DNA from: a virus
DNA length: 38,988 nt
Strand: one strand, 5' to 3'
IMG/VR virus record: IMGVR_UViG_3300042507_001723
Location: 1-38,988 of that record
In this document: positions 22,425 to 29,247 of the stretch, piece after piece
How positions within the stretch are numbered: position 1 is the first letter of the stretch
Layout of the letters: each line of letters begins with the position of its first letter
Notes under the pieces: generated by a model
Told to the model about the DNA's origin: nothing
What the model saw: the letters and a program-made list of their open reading frames with translations, nothing else
The model's database searches: none
Translations under genes and position numbers: made by a program

Positions 22425-23726
22425 ATGAAAGAGAACGAGGTCGAGTGTGTAAGTTGCGACAGTATCCTAGATACTACGAACGATACCTACTTTACCACGC
22501 ATAGTGGCGACTCTTACTGCGGTGATTGTGGCGGTAAGTGTAGTGATTGCGGTGAGGTTGACCACCTAGATGAGTTGCGATACTCTGAGAGTTTGGGAGA
22601 ACACTTATGTACCGATTGCTCGTTTAGTTGCGAGCGTTGTGACGAGTACCACCCTCAACGCAGTATCCACCATGTAGAGAACGACTACTACTGCGAGAGT
22701 TGCTACGAGAATCGCACTTTCTATTGTGAAAGTTGCGACTCAAGTTATCCCGACCACTACGATAGTTATGGTGTCCAAGATACCACCTATTGCGAGAGTT
22801 GCTACGAGAGCGAGTGCTACTATTGTGATGATTGTAGCGAGGCGTATCGTAATGACGATAGATGTGAGTGTGAGCAGGTAGATGATGACCGCACTTGCCG
22901 TTGTCGTAGTAGATTTATCCACGACTACAACTGTAAGCCCGCACCTGAGTTCCATGGTATTAGCAAGCATGGCTTGTTCATGGGCTTTGAGTTAGAGTTA
23001 GAACTACCACGCACAGTTCATGGTGAGGTCGAGCGTGCCAGCGAGTACGCAAGCCAGCAACTAGCAGGTGTTGCCATGCTCAAGCATGACGGCTCACTTC
23101 ATAGTGGCTTCGAGATTGTGACCCAACCTCATACGCACCTAGAGTATCGAGAGAACTCCAAGGTTCTATGGGATACTATCAACGAACTACGCACCAAGCA
23201 CACCGCTAGGTCGTGGGATACAGATACTTGTGGGCTTCATGTCCATGTGAGTAGAGCAGGGTTTAGTAGTGGCGCACACCAGCACCGCTTCATGGCTCTC
23301 ATCTACAAGAACGCACCAGAGATGATGAAGTTCGCTGGTCGCAAGACTAGGTTCGCTAGGTTTAATGATGTCTATTCCTTTGATGAGTACGACCGACCTG
23401 TCTTTAGCCTCAAGCATAAGTTAGAGGGCTATCAGGGTGAGCGTTACTCTGCTATCAACACCAATAATCGTGACACGCTAGAACTTAGGTTCTTTCGTGG
23501 TACTATGAACCCAAGTGGTGTGCTATCCGCACTCGACTTAGTTCAGGCGAGTGTAGAATACACTCGACACCTAACCCTATCTGATGTCAAGATAGGTGCG
23601 CTATCATGGACATGGTTCTATGATTATGTAGAGCAGAACAACGGGCTCTATCCCGACCTATACCAACGCATGAGCAAGGTCGCCAGTATAAATAGTATCA
23701 AACAACTAGAGAGGATAAACGCCTAG
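22425..23726 (+). CDS. zinc-ribbon amidoligase (COOH-NH2 ligase), 433 aa
   Basis: Residues 8-170 hold about ten CxxC pairs (CVSC, CGDC, CSDC, CTDC, CERC, CESC...), a tandem array of zinc ribbons. Residues 187-360 carry the motifs of the putative amidoligase family (glutamine synthetase/GCS fold): GFELELE (187-193), KHDGSL (220-225), GFEIVTQPH (228-236), CGLHVHVS (269-276), RYSAINTN (340-347) and ELRFFRGT (353-360), supplying acidic and His metal/ATP ligands. The enzyme should join a carboxyl and an amine at ATP cost, in the cytoplasm. The substrate is unknown; peptidoglycan peptides or a protein recognised by the ribbons are candidates. The stop overlaps the next start, which encodes an ammonia-releasing partner. 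Confidence 0.8.
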   Translation: MKENEVECVSCDSILDTTNDTYFTTHSGDSYCGDCGGKCSDCGEVDHLDELRYSESLGEHLCTDCSFSCERCDEYHPQRSIHHVENDYYCESCYENRTFYCESCDSSYPDHYDSYGVQDTTYCESCYESECYYCDDCSEAYRNDDRCECEQVDDDRTCRCRSRFIHDYNCKPAPEFHGISKHGLFMGFELELELPRTVHGEVERASEYASQQLAGVAMLKHDGSLHSGFEIVTQPHTHLEYRENSKVLWDTINELRTKHTARSWDTDTCGLHVHVSRAGFSSGAHQHRFMALIYKNAPEMMKFAGRKTRFARFNDVYSFDEYDRPVFSLKHKLEGYQGERYSAINTNNRDTLELRFFRGTMNPSGVLSALDLVQASVEYTRHLTLSDVKIGALSWTWFYDYVEQNNGLYPDLYQRMSKVASINSIKQLERINA

Positions 23727-24544
23727 TGTGTCTGCTCGTAGTGTGCTCGCCCAACTCAACACCTAATCGTGATGAGTTACACGCTGGTGCTTGTAACAAT
23801 CCGCATGGCTTTGGCTTTGCGATTGTCGCAGGTGACAAGATTATATCTGAGCGTGGCATGTCTGCCCGCAAGGTGATAGATAGGTTCTTAGAATTACGCA
23901 AGCAATACCCTGAAGGGTACGCCATGTGGCACGCTCGATACGCCACGCATGGTGTAAAGAACGAGCAGAATTGTCACCCGTTCCAAGTGGGCGGTAGTGA
24001 CTTGACATACCTTGCGCACAATGGTATACTAGATGTACCAATTCCGCATGGTGACAAGCGTTCCGACACTCGCATACTGGCAGAGGACACGCTACCTAGA
24101 ATAGGTGGTGTGTCTGCGCTAGATGATGATGTGGTCTGGACAATGGTATCTAGGTGGGCTAGTGGTAGCAAGATTGCTATCATTACGCTCGACCCTAGTG
24201 CTAAGGAAACTATGTACCTAGTCAATGAGAGTCTAGGTTCATGGGATAATGAGGGTGTGTGGTGGAGTAACCAAAACCACAAGCCCAAACCCGCAGTATC
24301 GTACCATACCACCCATACCTACCACTACCTATCAGATGATACAGTAGAGGAAGTGTATACGCCCACGCTAGATGAGTGTATCTATTGTCACTCGCTAGTA
24401 GATTTCGAGGAGAACCCGTACTATTGTGACTTCTGCCAAACTTGTTACGATTGCGACTCAATCCTCACCGATTGTATGTGTTATGTTCCAAGTAAGTTAC
24501 GCTCCACTCGGAGTCTAGCTGATTTCTATGACTACCAGCACTAA
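23726..24544 (+). CDS. class II glutamine amidotransferase with C-terminal zinc ribbon, 272 aa
   Basis: The GTG start puts Cys at position 2, the nucleophile of class II (Ntn) glutamine amidotransferases after Met removal. Further motifs are NPHGFGFA (25-32), HARYATHG (69-76), NCHPF (82-86), LAHNG (96-100, oxyanion-hole Asn/Gly) and SDTRIL (113-118). The last 60 residues hold eight Cys (218, 221, 234, 237, 240, 243, 250, 252), forming zinc ribbons like those of the neighbouring ligase. It would release ammonia from glutamine for the ligase. The start overlaps the ligase stop (TAGTG), so the two are made together. Confidence 0.85.
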   Translation: MCLLVVCSPNSTPNRDELHAGACNNPHGFGFAIVAGDKIISERGMSARKVIDRFLELRKQYPEGYAMWHARYATHGVKNEQNCHPFQVGGSDLTYLAHNGILDVPIPHGDKRSDTRILAEDTLPRIGGVSALDDDVVWTMVSRWASGSKIAIITLDPSAKETMYLVNESLGSWDNEGVWWSNQNHKPKPAVSYHTTHTYHYLSDDTVEEVYTPTLDECIYCHSLVDFEENPYYCDFCQTCYDCDSILTDCMCYVPSKLRSTRSLADFYDYQH

Positions 24545-24548
24545 GATT

Positions 24549-24578
24549 CTGTAAGTAGATTGCTTACAGTTTATTTAT
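24549..24578 (+). terminator. intrinsic terminator after amidoligase operon
   Basis: CTGTAAG-TAGATTG-CTTACAG forms a perfect 7-bp stem followed by TTTATTTAT, five bases after the amidotransferase stop. It closes the amidoligase/amidotransferase unit and should reduce read-through into the following small genes. Confidence 0.75.
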
Positions 24579-24590
24579 CGAGAGGTATAT

Positions 24591-24863
24591 ATGTCCACCA
24601 ACGCAACTATCCTTGGCTTAGCCGAGGAACTTCGACTCATCGCTGATGAGATTTCTTACAACGCTTTCGATACTACAAGCGAGTATCACAAGCGTGGCAC
24701 TATCATCAAAGCCTTGCCCGAGGAACAGCAAGACCGCTTTAATCCACAGTCACTATGGGTATCGTTGGGCGACGGTACTTACAAGCATCTCAATGGTAAG
24801 AAGGGGTTGGTAACAACTCACTCTCGCCTCGCTGATGTAACCTCGGTAGTATTCGAGGCATAG
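24591..24863 (+). CDS. hypothetical early protein, 90 aa
   Basis: Not recognised. An N-terminal helix (ILGLAEELRLIADEISYNAF, about 7-26) is followed by a mixed region with SLWVSLGDGTYKHLNGKK and a short final strand. GAGAGG precedes the ATG. It lies just after the terminator, so it needs its own promoter or read-through. Confidence 0.5.
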   Translation: MSTNATILGLAEELRLIADEISYNAFDTTSEYHKRGTIIKALPEEQQDRFNPQSLWVSLGDGTYKHLNGKKGLVTTHSRLADVTSVVFEA

Positions 24864-24865
24864 TC

Positions 24866-24901
24866 AAGTGTCCTGAGCATGACAATAAACTGCTCACACT
24901 T
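24866..24901 (+). other. hairpin between two small early genes
   Basis: AAGTGT-CCT-GAGCA pairs with TGCTC-ACACTT around an 11-base loop, giving 11 base pairs with a 3-base bulge. No T-run follows, so it is more likely an RNA processing or stability element than a terminator. Confidence 0.45.
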
Positions 24902-24924
24902 ACACTTAACAGAGAGGGTAGATA

Positions 24925-25116
24925 ATGAGTACAGTAACAGTACAAGGATTTGAGTACACTAATGAACAGCCACCTATTGGATTCGTCACGCTAACTACAG
25001 TAGACAACGACCGCATACTATACGGCGTGTTTACCAGTATTCAGGAAGCAACAGCGTTCGGTAGCAAGTTGGTCAATGCTACTGTCATACCAATCTACAC
25101 ACCAGTACTACACTAA
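24925..25116 (+). CDS. hypothetical early protein, 63 aa
   Basis: Not recognised. It looks beta-rich (VTVQGFEYTNEQ, IGFVTLTTVDNDRILYGVF) with one helix (QEATAFGSKLVNA). GAGAGGG lies upstream of the ATG. It is followed after 11 bases by the WhiB gene and probably shares its message. Confidence 0.5.
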   Translation: MSTVTVQGFEYTNEQPPIGFVTLTTVDNDRILYGVFTSIQEATAFGSKLVNATVIPIYTPVLH

Positions 25117-25127
25117 GGGGAGATGAC

Positions 25128-25460
25128 ATGAGTTATGAACTACAAGGTTTATGTACGGAGCACGACGACCCAGACCTATGGTTCGCTGATGTAGCAGAAC
25201 CCACTAGAGATACAGGTAAGTTTACTATCAAGGAGAAGCAAGCGATAGTCAACAACGCCATTGTTGCGCTATCCATTTGCGGTAAGTGCGATGTCAAGAC
25301 AGAGTGTCTAGCCGAGGGCATGAAGCCTGAGAACCTAGAGCATGGAATTTGGGGTGGTACTATGTCGGGAGAACGAATACTCCTAGCAGGTATCGCAACA
25401 AATAGGGAAGATAGAAAGCAACGGATAGCCTTTGCTCATAGAGTAAGGGTTAGCCAATGA
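25128..25460 (+). CDS. WhiB-family iron-sulfur regulator, 110 aa
   Basis: The four cluster cysteines of WhiB proteins are present in the usual order: Cys9, then Cys51-x2-Cys54-x5-Cys60, followed by the family turn GIWGG (73-77) and a basic C-terminus (REDRKQR...HRVRV). WhiB proteins bind a [4Fe-4S] cluster and interact with the principal sigma factor region 4 and DNA. The family is confined to Actinobacteria and their phages. A phage copy may redirect host transcription or mimic a host WhiB. GGGGAG precedes the ATG; the stop overlaps the next start (ATGA). Confidence 0.85.
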   Translation: MSYELQGLCTEHDDPDLWFADVAEPTRDTGKFTIKEKQAIVNNAIVALSICGKCDVKTECLAEGMKPENLEHGIWGGTMSGERILLAGIATNREDRKQRIAFAHRVRVSQ

Positions 25461-25849
25461 AGCAGGTATACTTCCTAGTCCTTATCTTTATCATGCTAGT
25501 ATTGTTTGCCCCATCTACAGGACAACCACAATCAAACGAAACGATTGTCGCTCGTAGTTGGGTGAAAGCAGACAGTAAAGCATACGCGAGAGATAAGCTA
25601 AGCGACTGGAAAGATAACCAATGGTCATGCCTTAGTAAGTTGTGGGGTAGGGAGTCGGCTTGGGAAGCGACCGCTTACAATCCTGTCAAAGTTATGGGAA
25701 AGAACGCTGGCGGGATACCACAATTACTAGGGCTTGACCCTGCTTTACCTGCTACAATTCAGATAGAGCGAGGTTTAGATTATATTTATTACAGATACTT
25801 GACACCTTGTCAAGCATGGTCACACTTTACTAGGAAGGGTTGGTACTAA
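25457..25849 (+). CDS. exported Rpf/lytic transglycosylase-like muralytic enzyme, 130 aa
   Basis: An N-terminal hydrophobic segment (3-18, QVYFLVLIFIMLVLFA) serves as a signal peptide or membrane anchor. The domain that follows has WSCLSKLWGRESAWEATAYN (probable catalytic Glu66), AGGIPQLLGL, QIERGLDYIYYRY and TPCQAWSHF...KGWY. This is the lysozyme-like fold order seen in actinobacterial transglycosylase/resuscitation factor domains. It should cleave peptidoglycan glycan strands outside the membrane. It is coupled to WhiB (ATGA) rather than placed in the lysis cassette, so wall remodelling early in infection is plausible. Confidence 0.7.
   Translation: MKQVYFLVLIFIMLVLFAPSTGQPQSNETIVARSWVKADSKAYARDKLSDWKDNQWSCLSKLWGRESAWEATAYNPVKVMGKNAGGIPQLLGLDPALPATIQIERGLDYIYYRYLTPCQAWSHFTRKGWY
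25798..25814. promoter_or_regulatory. CTTGACA-N3-TGTCAAG palindrome inside a gene
   Basis: CTTGACA-CCT-TGTCAAG is a perfect palindrome of the same arms and spacing as the one at promoter P4 (21901-21917). Here it lies within the transglycosylase coding region, over codons for a conserved-looking TPCQAW segment, so it may be coincidental. If real it would be a second operator for the same regulator. Confidence 0.3.
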
Positions 25850-26067
25850 TGAACGGCAGAGATACTGAGAGAGATGTAGCAGTACGTTGTAGTAGTTGCT
25901 ACAAGCCTATCAGGGGTAACGCTAAGGCGATTGCTCACAAGTTTAGGTTCAATGCTATACCAAAGTACCTATACTTCCACGATACAGCGAGAGAGTGCGC
26001 TGATGCCGAGGATACGCATATGATTATGACTAAGAACCATGATGTGCGAGGTACTAAACTTGCCTAA
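25849..26067 (+). CDS. small Cys/His protein, 72 aa
   Basis: The ATG at 25849 overlaps the stop of the transglycosylase gene (TAATG). One CSSC pair plus a later REC cysteine and several His could bind zinc. The rest is basic in the middle (AIAHKFRFNAIPKYLYFH). The family is not recognised. Its 3' end overlaps the next gene by 29 bases in another frame. Confidence 0.5.
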   Translation: MNGRDTERDVAVRCSSCYKPIRGNAKAIAHKFRFNAIPKYLYFHDTARECADAEDTHMIMTKNHDVRGTKLA

Positions 26068-26287
26068 AGATATCAACGAACTCAAGCCAGACTATACTAG
26101 GTCAATGGACATACGCGGTACACCTACTAAGTCATGCCCTTGTGGTTGTGACATATGGAACTTGAAGGTTATCTTTGATGATGATGGTGAGATTGGTATG
26201 TACTTCCTCGACATGGAGTGTGCTGAGTGTGGTACACTAGCGACAGCACCAACACCTATCGATACGGAGGAAGAATATTATGACTGA
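26039..26287 (+). CDS. zinc-ribbon protein, 82 aa
   Basis: CPCGC (about 33-37) and CAEC (about 60-63) flank a beta-hairpin region (IWNLKVIFDDDGEIGMYFLDME), the layout of a small zinc ribbon. A double ATG begins inside the end of the previous gene. It could be a nucleic acid- or RNA polymerase-binding adaptor; no closer assignment is possible. Confidence 0.55.
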   Translation: MMCEVLNLPKDINELKPDYTRSMDIRGTPTKSCPCGCDIWNLKVIFDDDGEIGMYFLDMECAECGTLATAPTPIDTEEEYYD

Positions 26288-26441
26288 GTTCTTACATGAA
26301 GTGGTAGCTAAGCGTGATGAGCAAAGCCTCTGGAGTATAATAGAAAGAGTTCGACCAGCACAACCAAGTGAAGAGGCATGTGAAAGATTAGTCCAATGGC
26401 TAATAGACCAAGATAGAGAGGAAGATAATGCCAACGTATGA
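26280..26441 (+). CDS. small acidic helical protein, 53 aa
   Basis: It reads MTEFLHEVVAKRDEQSLWSI with a helical remainder and an acidic end. GGAGG lies eight bases upstream, and the start overlaps the end of the 82-residue gene. The 3' end overlaps the next ATG region in another frame. The family is unknown; support comes from the strong ribosome binding site and tight packing. Confidence 0.5.
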   Translation: MTEFLHEVVAKRDEQSLWSIIERVRPAQPSEEACERLVQWLIDQDREEDNANV

Positions 26442-26598
26442 GTACGAGTGCCCAGGTGAGGGCAAAGTAATCGAGTTGTCCTTACCTTTTGACCATGAGC
26501 GACCCGCATGCGTGACATGTGGTGCGCCTATGGAACGGGTGTATACAGCACCAGCAGTAAAGTTTAATGGTTCAGGTTTCTATTCAACGGGAGGATAA
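26428..26598 (+). CDS. FmdB-like zinc-ribbon protein, 56 aa
   Basis: It opens MPTYEYECPG, has a CVTCGAPMERVYTAPAV centre and ends KFNGSGFYSTGG. This is the order of the FmdB-family regulatory zinc ribbon (MPTYEY..C, CxxC.., V.F.GSGFY). The first CxxC is reduced to a single Cys here. Members are short and their role is poorly defined; regulation by protein or nucleic acid contact is assumed. GAGGAAG precedes the ATG, inside the previous gene. Confidence 0.7.
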   Translation: MPTYEYECPGEGKVIELSLPFDHERPACVTCGAPMERVYTAPAVKFNGSGFYSTGG

Positions 26599-26599
26599 T

Positions 26600-26821
26600 A
26601 TGTGGTTAGAGTTCTATAGATGTATGCTATGTAGCACAGAAGAAACTATCGAGCGTGAAGATGATTGGGATTTCGAAACAAGTAGTGTCGAGTGTTCTAA
26701 TTGTGAGTGGTATATGGACAGGACAGGTGATAATTGGGGTCAACTTGAAGATGAGTTGTTCGCTGATTATCCTGAGGACTTATGGGTTGACCCGATGGAA
26801 GAGGAGATAATCTATGAGTAG
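26600..26821 (+). CDS. acidic CxxC protein, 73 aa
   Basis: The ATG at 26600 is preached by GGGAGG, two bases after the FmdB-like stop; a longer reading from 26567 is not favoured. CMLC (8-11) and CSNC (about 32-35) can form one zinc site. The C-terminal half is very acidic with many Trp and Asp (WGQLEDELFADYPEDLWVDP), a DNA-mimic-like composition. The family is unknown. Confidence 0.55.
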   Translation: MWLEFYRCMLCSTEETIEREDDWDFETSSVECSNCEWYMDRTGDNWGQLEDELFADYPEDLWVDPMEEEIIYE

Positions 26822-26918
26822 AGCTTTACAGATAACACAGTATATCTTTACCATTGTTGCTTTGATATACTGTGCCATCGCCTCTACGATTGCTCTGGTG
26901 TATCTTCTTGGTCACTAA
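26814..26918 (+). CDS. single-pass membrane micropeptide, 34 aa
   Basis: MSRALQITQYIFTIVALIYC followed by AIASTIALVYLLGH is essentially one transmembrane helix. GGAG lies upstream and the ATG overlaps the previous gene's end. Its 3' end overlaps the 3' end of the convergent sigma-like gene by 35 bases. It is the last rightward gene of the early region; the role is unknown. Confidence 0.45.
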   Translation: MSRALQITQYIFTIVALIYCAIASTIALVYLLGH

Positions 26919-27528
26919 CCTTATCAACGTACGGCTTGAAGCCACCAAGTTTGTACACCATGCGTTTGATGGCACGCTTATGACGCATACGAACAGCATC
27001 ATCTGTGCCTAAATCAAGTGCGTTAGCTATCTCCTTGAAATCAAGGGACTCTGCGTGGCGGAGGAATAGTAACCTTCTATCCTCTTTGTTAATCTTCCAA
27101 TACGCAGAGTCTATTTCAAGCATTAACACCTGTAGATTCCCACCTTCTGATGGTGCGCTTGGTCTACCAGTCCTACCCAAGTCTAACTTATGGGTAGCAG
27201 CAAACTCTCCACGCAATACAGCAGGTAGTAAAGCCTCAATTACTTCAGGCTCATAGTAATACAAGTCAGATGTGTCATAGCCGAGTGACTTGGCTTTCCA
27301 TCGCTGACAATAATCCAATGCCTCGTTACGTAACGAACGATACAATAAATTCTTAGTGTCCTTATGCCCGATGGCTTCCCACTCATCTAGTTTATTAGGG
27401 TGGTGTGCGAACCACTCGTATAGTGTTTGCTTTATATCATATAGTTCAACCATGTCAAACTTTTTATGGTACTCACTAGCAACTTTAGTAATTAAATAAT
27501 CCCAAGGTTCAATTCTTGACCAGTCCAC
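26884..27528 (-). CDS. sigma-70-like transcription factor, 214 aa
   Basis: Residues about 146-195 (INKEDRRLLFLRHAESLDFKE, IANALDLGTDDAVRMRHKRAI) form a sigma region 4-type helix-turn-helix. The N-terminal 90 residues are helical (VELYDIKQTLYEWFAHHPN) and could be a diverged region 2, without a clear -10-binding motif. The start is GTG, with AAGAAGG upstream. It is the last gene of the leftward replication unit, so it would accumulate after early genes and could direct late transcription from terL. Confidence 0.65.
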   Translation of the reverse strand: MDWSRIEPWDYLITKVASEYHKKFDMVELYDIKQTLYEWFAHHPNKLDEWEAIGHKDTKNLLYRSLRNEALDYCQRWKAKSLGYDTSDLYYYEPEVIEALLPAVLRGEFAATHKLDLGRTGRPSAPSEGGNLQVLMLEIDSAYWKINKEDRRLLFLRHAESLDFKEIANALDLGTDDAVRMRHKRAIKRMVYKLGGFKPYVDKVSDQEDTPEQS

Positions 27529-27916
27529 TTGTCGCCTTCTTATATAGTCGGGTCGCTGACATTAAATCATCTACTGTAATTAGATAACCTTTAGAAATAT
27601 TAGGTGGAATATTACAGGTAATCTCTCGACCAAACTCAGTAACACACCAACGCAATGCGTCAGTTGGTACGATGAGTGTTGACTCTTCAAGTACGAACGC
27701 CCAGTACGCAGCCTCAGTTACGCCTAGCCCTGATGGGCCCCAGCCCTCAATCTTCTTGAAGTAGCATTCGGTTTCGATGTAAAGGTTGTTAGTCTTAGCC
27801 CACTTGCGGTCACGCTTTACTTCAACAGTACGCCCACCAGTAAGCAACTCATCTACTAACTGCTCACCTTTACGTCCGAAGCCGAAGTCTAAGTCGAAGC
27901 TTGATTTGTTAGTCAT
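27509..27916 (-). CDS. PD-(D/E)xK nuclease-like protein, 135 aa
   Basis: GRKGEQLVDELLTGGRTVEVKRDRKWAK gives the order Glu18, then the Glu32-x-Lys34 active-site strand, and NNLYIETE continues the fold. This is a compact restriction-endonuclease-like core, as in VRR or resolvase-like phage nucleases. It probably cuts or trims DNA during replication or recombination. It overlaps the sigma-like gene by 20 bases and the upstream gene by 8. Confidence 0.6.
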   Translation of the reverse strand: MTNKSSFDLDFGFGRKGEQLVDELLTGGRTVEVKRDRKWAKTNNLYIETECYFKKIEGWGPSGLGVTEAAYWAFVLEESTLIVPTDALRWCVTEFGREITCNIPPNISKGYLITVDDLMSATRLYKKATSGLVKN

Positions 27917-28283
27917 TGTCCCAATGCTTTCGTAGTACTAGCAATCCTATGATTGCGTAGTTAGCCATATCCTTGAAGGAATCCTCAAGGCTTTCATACT
28001 GAGGCGTGTCACCTGTATCAACGAGGTTATTAACACGCGCCAACTTATCGTGCATTCGCACACGCAATCCATTCAACGCACCACCTGGCGCATCTGCTAT
28101 GTTCTTAGGACCATAGTCCTTATGCTTCTTGAGAAGCAATGACATTAACTCATCATATACAATTCTTACTTCGTCTTCGAAGTCAAGAGAGGGACGCTGA
28201 GTTGTATTATCAGGTGTTCGTTCTCCTTGTGGAAACTGGTCACCTTTAATCCTTGATGCACCAAATGATTTATAATCTGCCAT
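27909..28283 (-). CDS. DUF1599/Nmad1-like protein, 124 aa
   Basis: KHKDYGPKN (53-61), GLRVRMHDKLARVNNL (72-87) and ESLEDSFKDMANYAIIGLL (97-115) match, from memory, the nucleotide-modification-associated domain 1 / DUF1599 pattern, an all-helical fold related to MazG-type nucleotide pyrophosphohydrolases. It is probably involved in nucleotide handling during replication; exact reaction unknown. The overlap with the next gene indicates co-translation. Confidence 0.65.
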   Translation of the reverse strand: MADYKSFGASRIKGDQFPQGERTPDNTTQRPSLDFEDEVRIVYDELMSLLLKKHKDYGPKNIADAPGGALNGLRVRMHDKLARVNNLVDTGDTPQYESLEDSFKDMANYAIIGLLVLRKHWDND

Positions 28284-28289
28284 ATCTCT

Positions 28290-28628
28290 TCACGCTCCAT
28301 CTGCCAGTAGGTTTTTGAGTTCATCGTCCAAGTCCATCATGCTAGAATCAACAATCATATCTTCAACAACATCTTTCATGACACTAGGTTGTGTCTCTGC
28401 TGTAAATAAAGTTAAGAACGTTGACTGTGTTATCTTTCGTATCTGTTCAGGTTCATCTGCGTACCGATACATACAGCGTAACAACGACCCAATCATCAAA
28501 CGATATCCATTGGGTAAAATTAATGCTGGGTCAAAGTCTTCATCGTCCTCAAGTATGTGGTCGATTGCTTCGAAGGCATTGTCAAAGTGTTCACCACACT
28601 CAGGACACTTCTCAGTATCATCAGACAT
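28290..28628 (-). CDS. zinc-finger-like acidic protein, 112 aa
   Basis: CPECGEHFDNAFEAIDHILE (8-27) is a C2H2-like finger in which the second His is not obvious. The remainder is acidic and helical (DPALILPNGYRLMIGSLLR; VVEDMIVDSSMMDLDDELKN). The family is unknown. It overlaps the Toprim primase gene by 8 bases, so a replication accessory role is inferred. Confidence 0.5.
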   Translation of the reverse strand: MSDDTEKCPECGEHFDNAFEAIDHILEDDEDFDPALILPNGYRLMIGSLLRCMYRYADEPEQIRKITQSTFLTLFTAETQPSVMKDVVEDMIVDSSMMDLDDELKNLLADGA

Positions 28629-29247
28629 CTACTATCCCTGCTTTCTCTCTAATGAATTCTGCCCCGTATTTAGTATAAGCTGAGTTAACATCTTCCCCGT
28701 CTGGGAATCCAATGATTGTAACTGGTAGTTCCTTGGCAAGACTATTGGCAAACTCCCTGCCTGGCGCGTCTCCGTCAGCGAAGATAAATACTCTCTCGAA
28801 ATCGGCAAGTAATCTTGTGTAATGTTTCTTCCAAGAGTTTGCGCCTGGGACTCCAACACAGGGAATTCCAACGCACTTAGAAAGAGTAAGCGTGTCCAGT
28901 TCTCCTTCACAGACTCCAATCCAATCGCCAGCACGTTCAATGTCCAGTACATTATACATGCGAGTATCAGACCCAACCATGCCCATATACTTCGGTTCAA
29001 CAGCAGGGTTAAGTGAGCGAAAACGTAGGTCAACGACGCCAGTCTTAGTGAGATACGGAATAGCAAGCCGTCCCGCGTAAGCTTCATGTCCTGCTTCGGG
29101 TTCACTAACGACGCCTAATCTTGCTAGTCGCGCTACTTCCATTGTAATTCCCCGACTTCTGAGGTAATCTTCTGCCTGATAAATGCTTTCCGCGTACTTC
29201 CGCGTAGCTAACCCCAGTAATTCCTTCTGCGAATCTCTTTGCACCAC
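28621..29247 (-). CDS. DnaG-like primase, Toprim part, 208 aa
   Basis: GRLAIPYLTKTGVVDLRFRSL (59-79) followed by VCEGELDTLTLSK (112-124) with the catalytic Glu, FIFADGDAPGREF (154-166) with the Asp pair, and FPDGEDVNSA is the Toprim core of bacterial primases. The zinc-binding part is encoded by the overlapping gene 29105-29470. The start is GTG at 29247, seven or so bases after GGAAGGGGTGG inside that gene. Together they would make RNA primers on the lagging strand. Confidence 0.75.
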   Translation of the reverse strand: MVQRDSQKELLGLATRKYAESIYQAEDYLRSRGITMEVARLARLGVVSEPEAGHEAYAGRLAIPYLTKTGVVDLRFRSLNPAVEPKYMGMVGSDTRMYNVLDIERAGDWIGVCEGELDTLTLSKCVGIPCVGVPGANSWKKHYTRLLADFERVFIFADGDAPGREFANSLAKELPVTIIGFPDGEDVNSAYTKYGAEFIREKAGIVDV

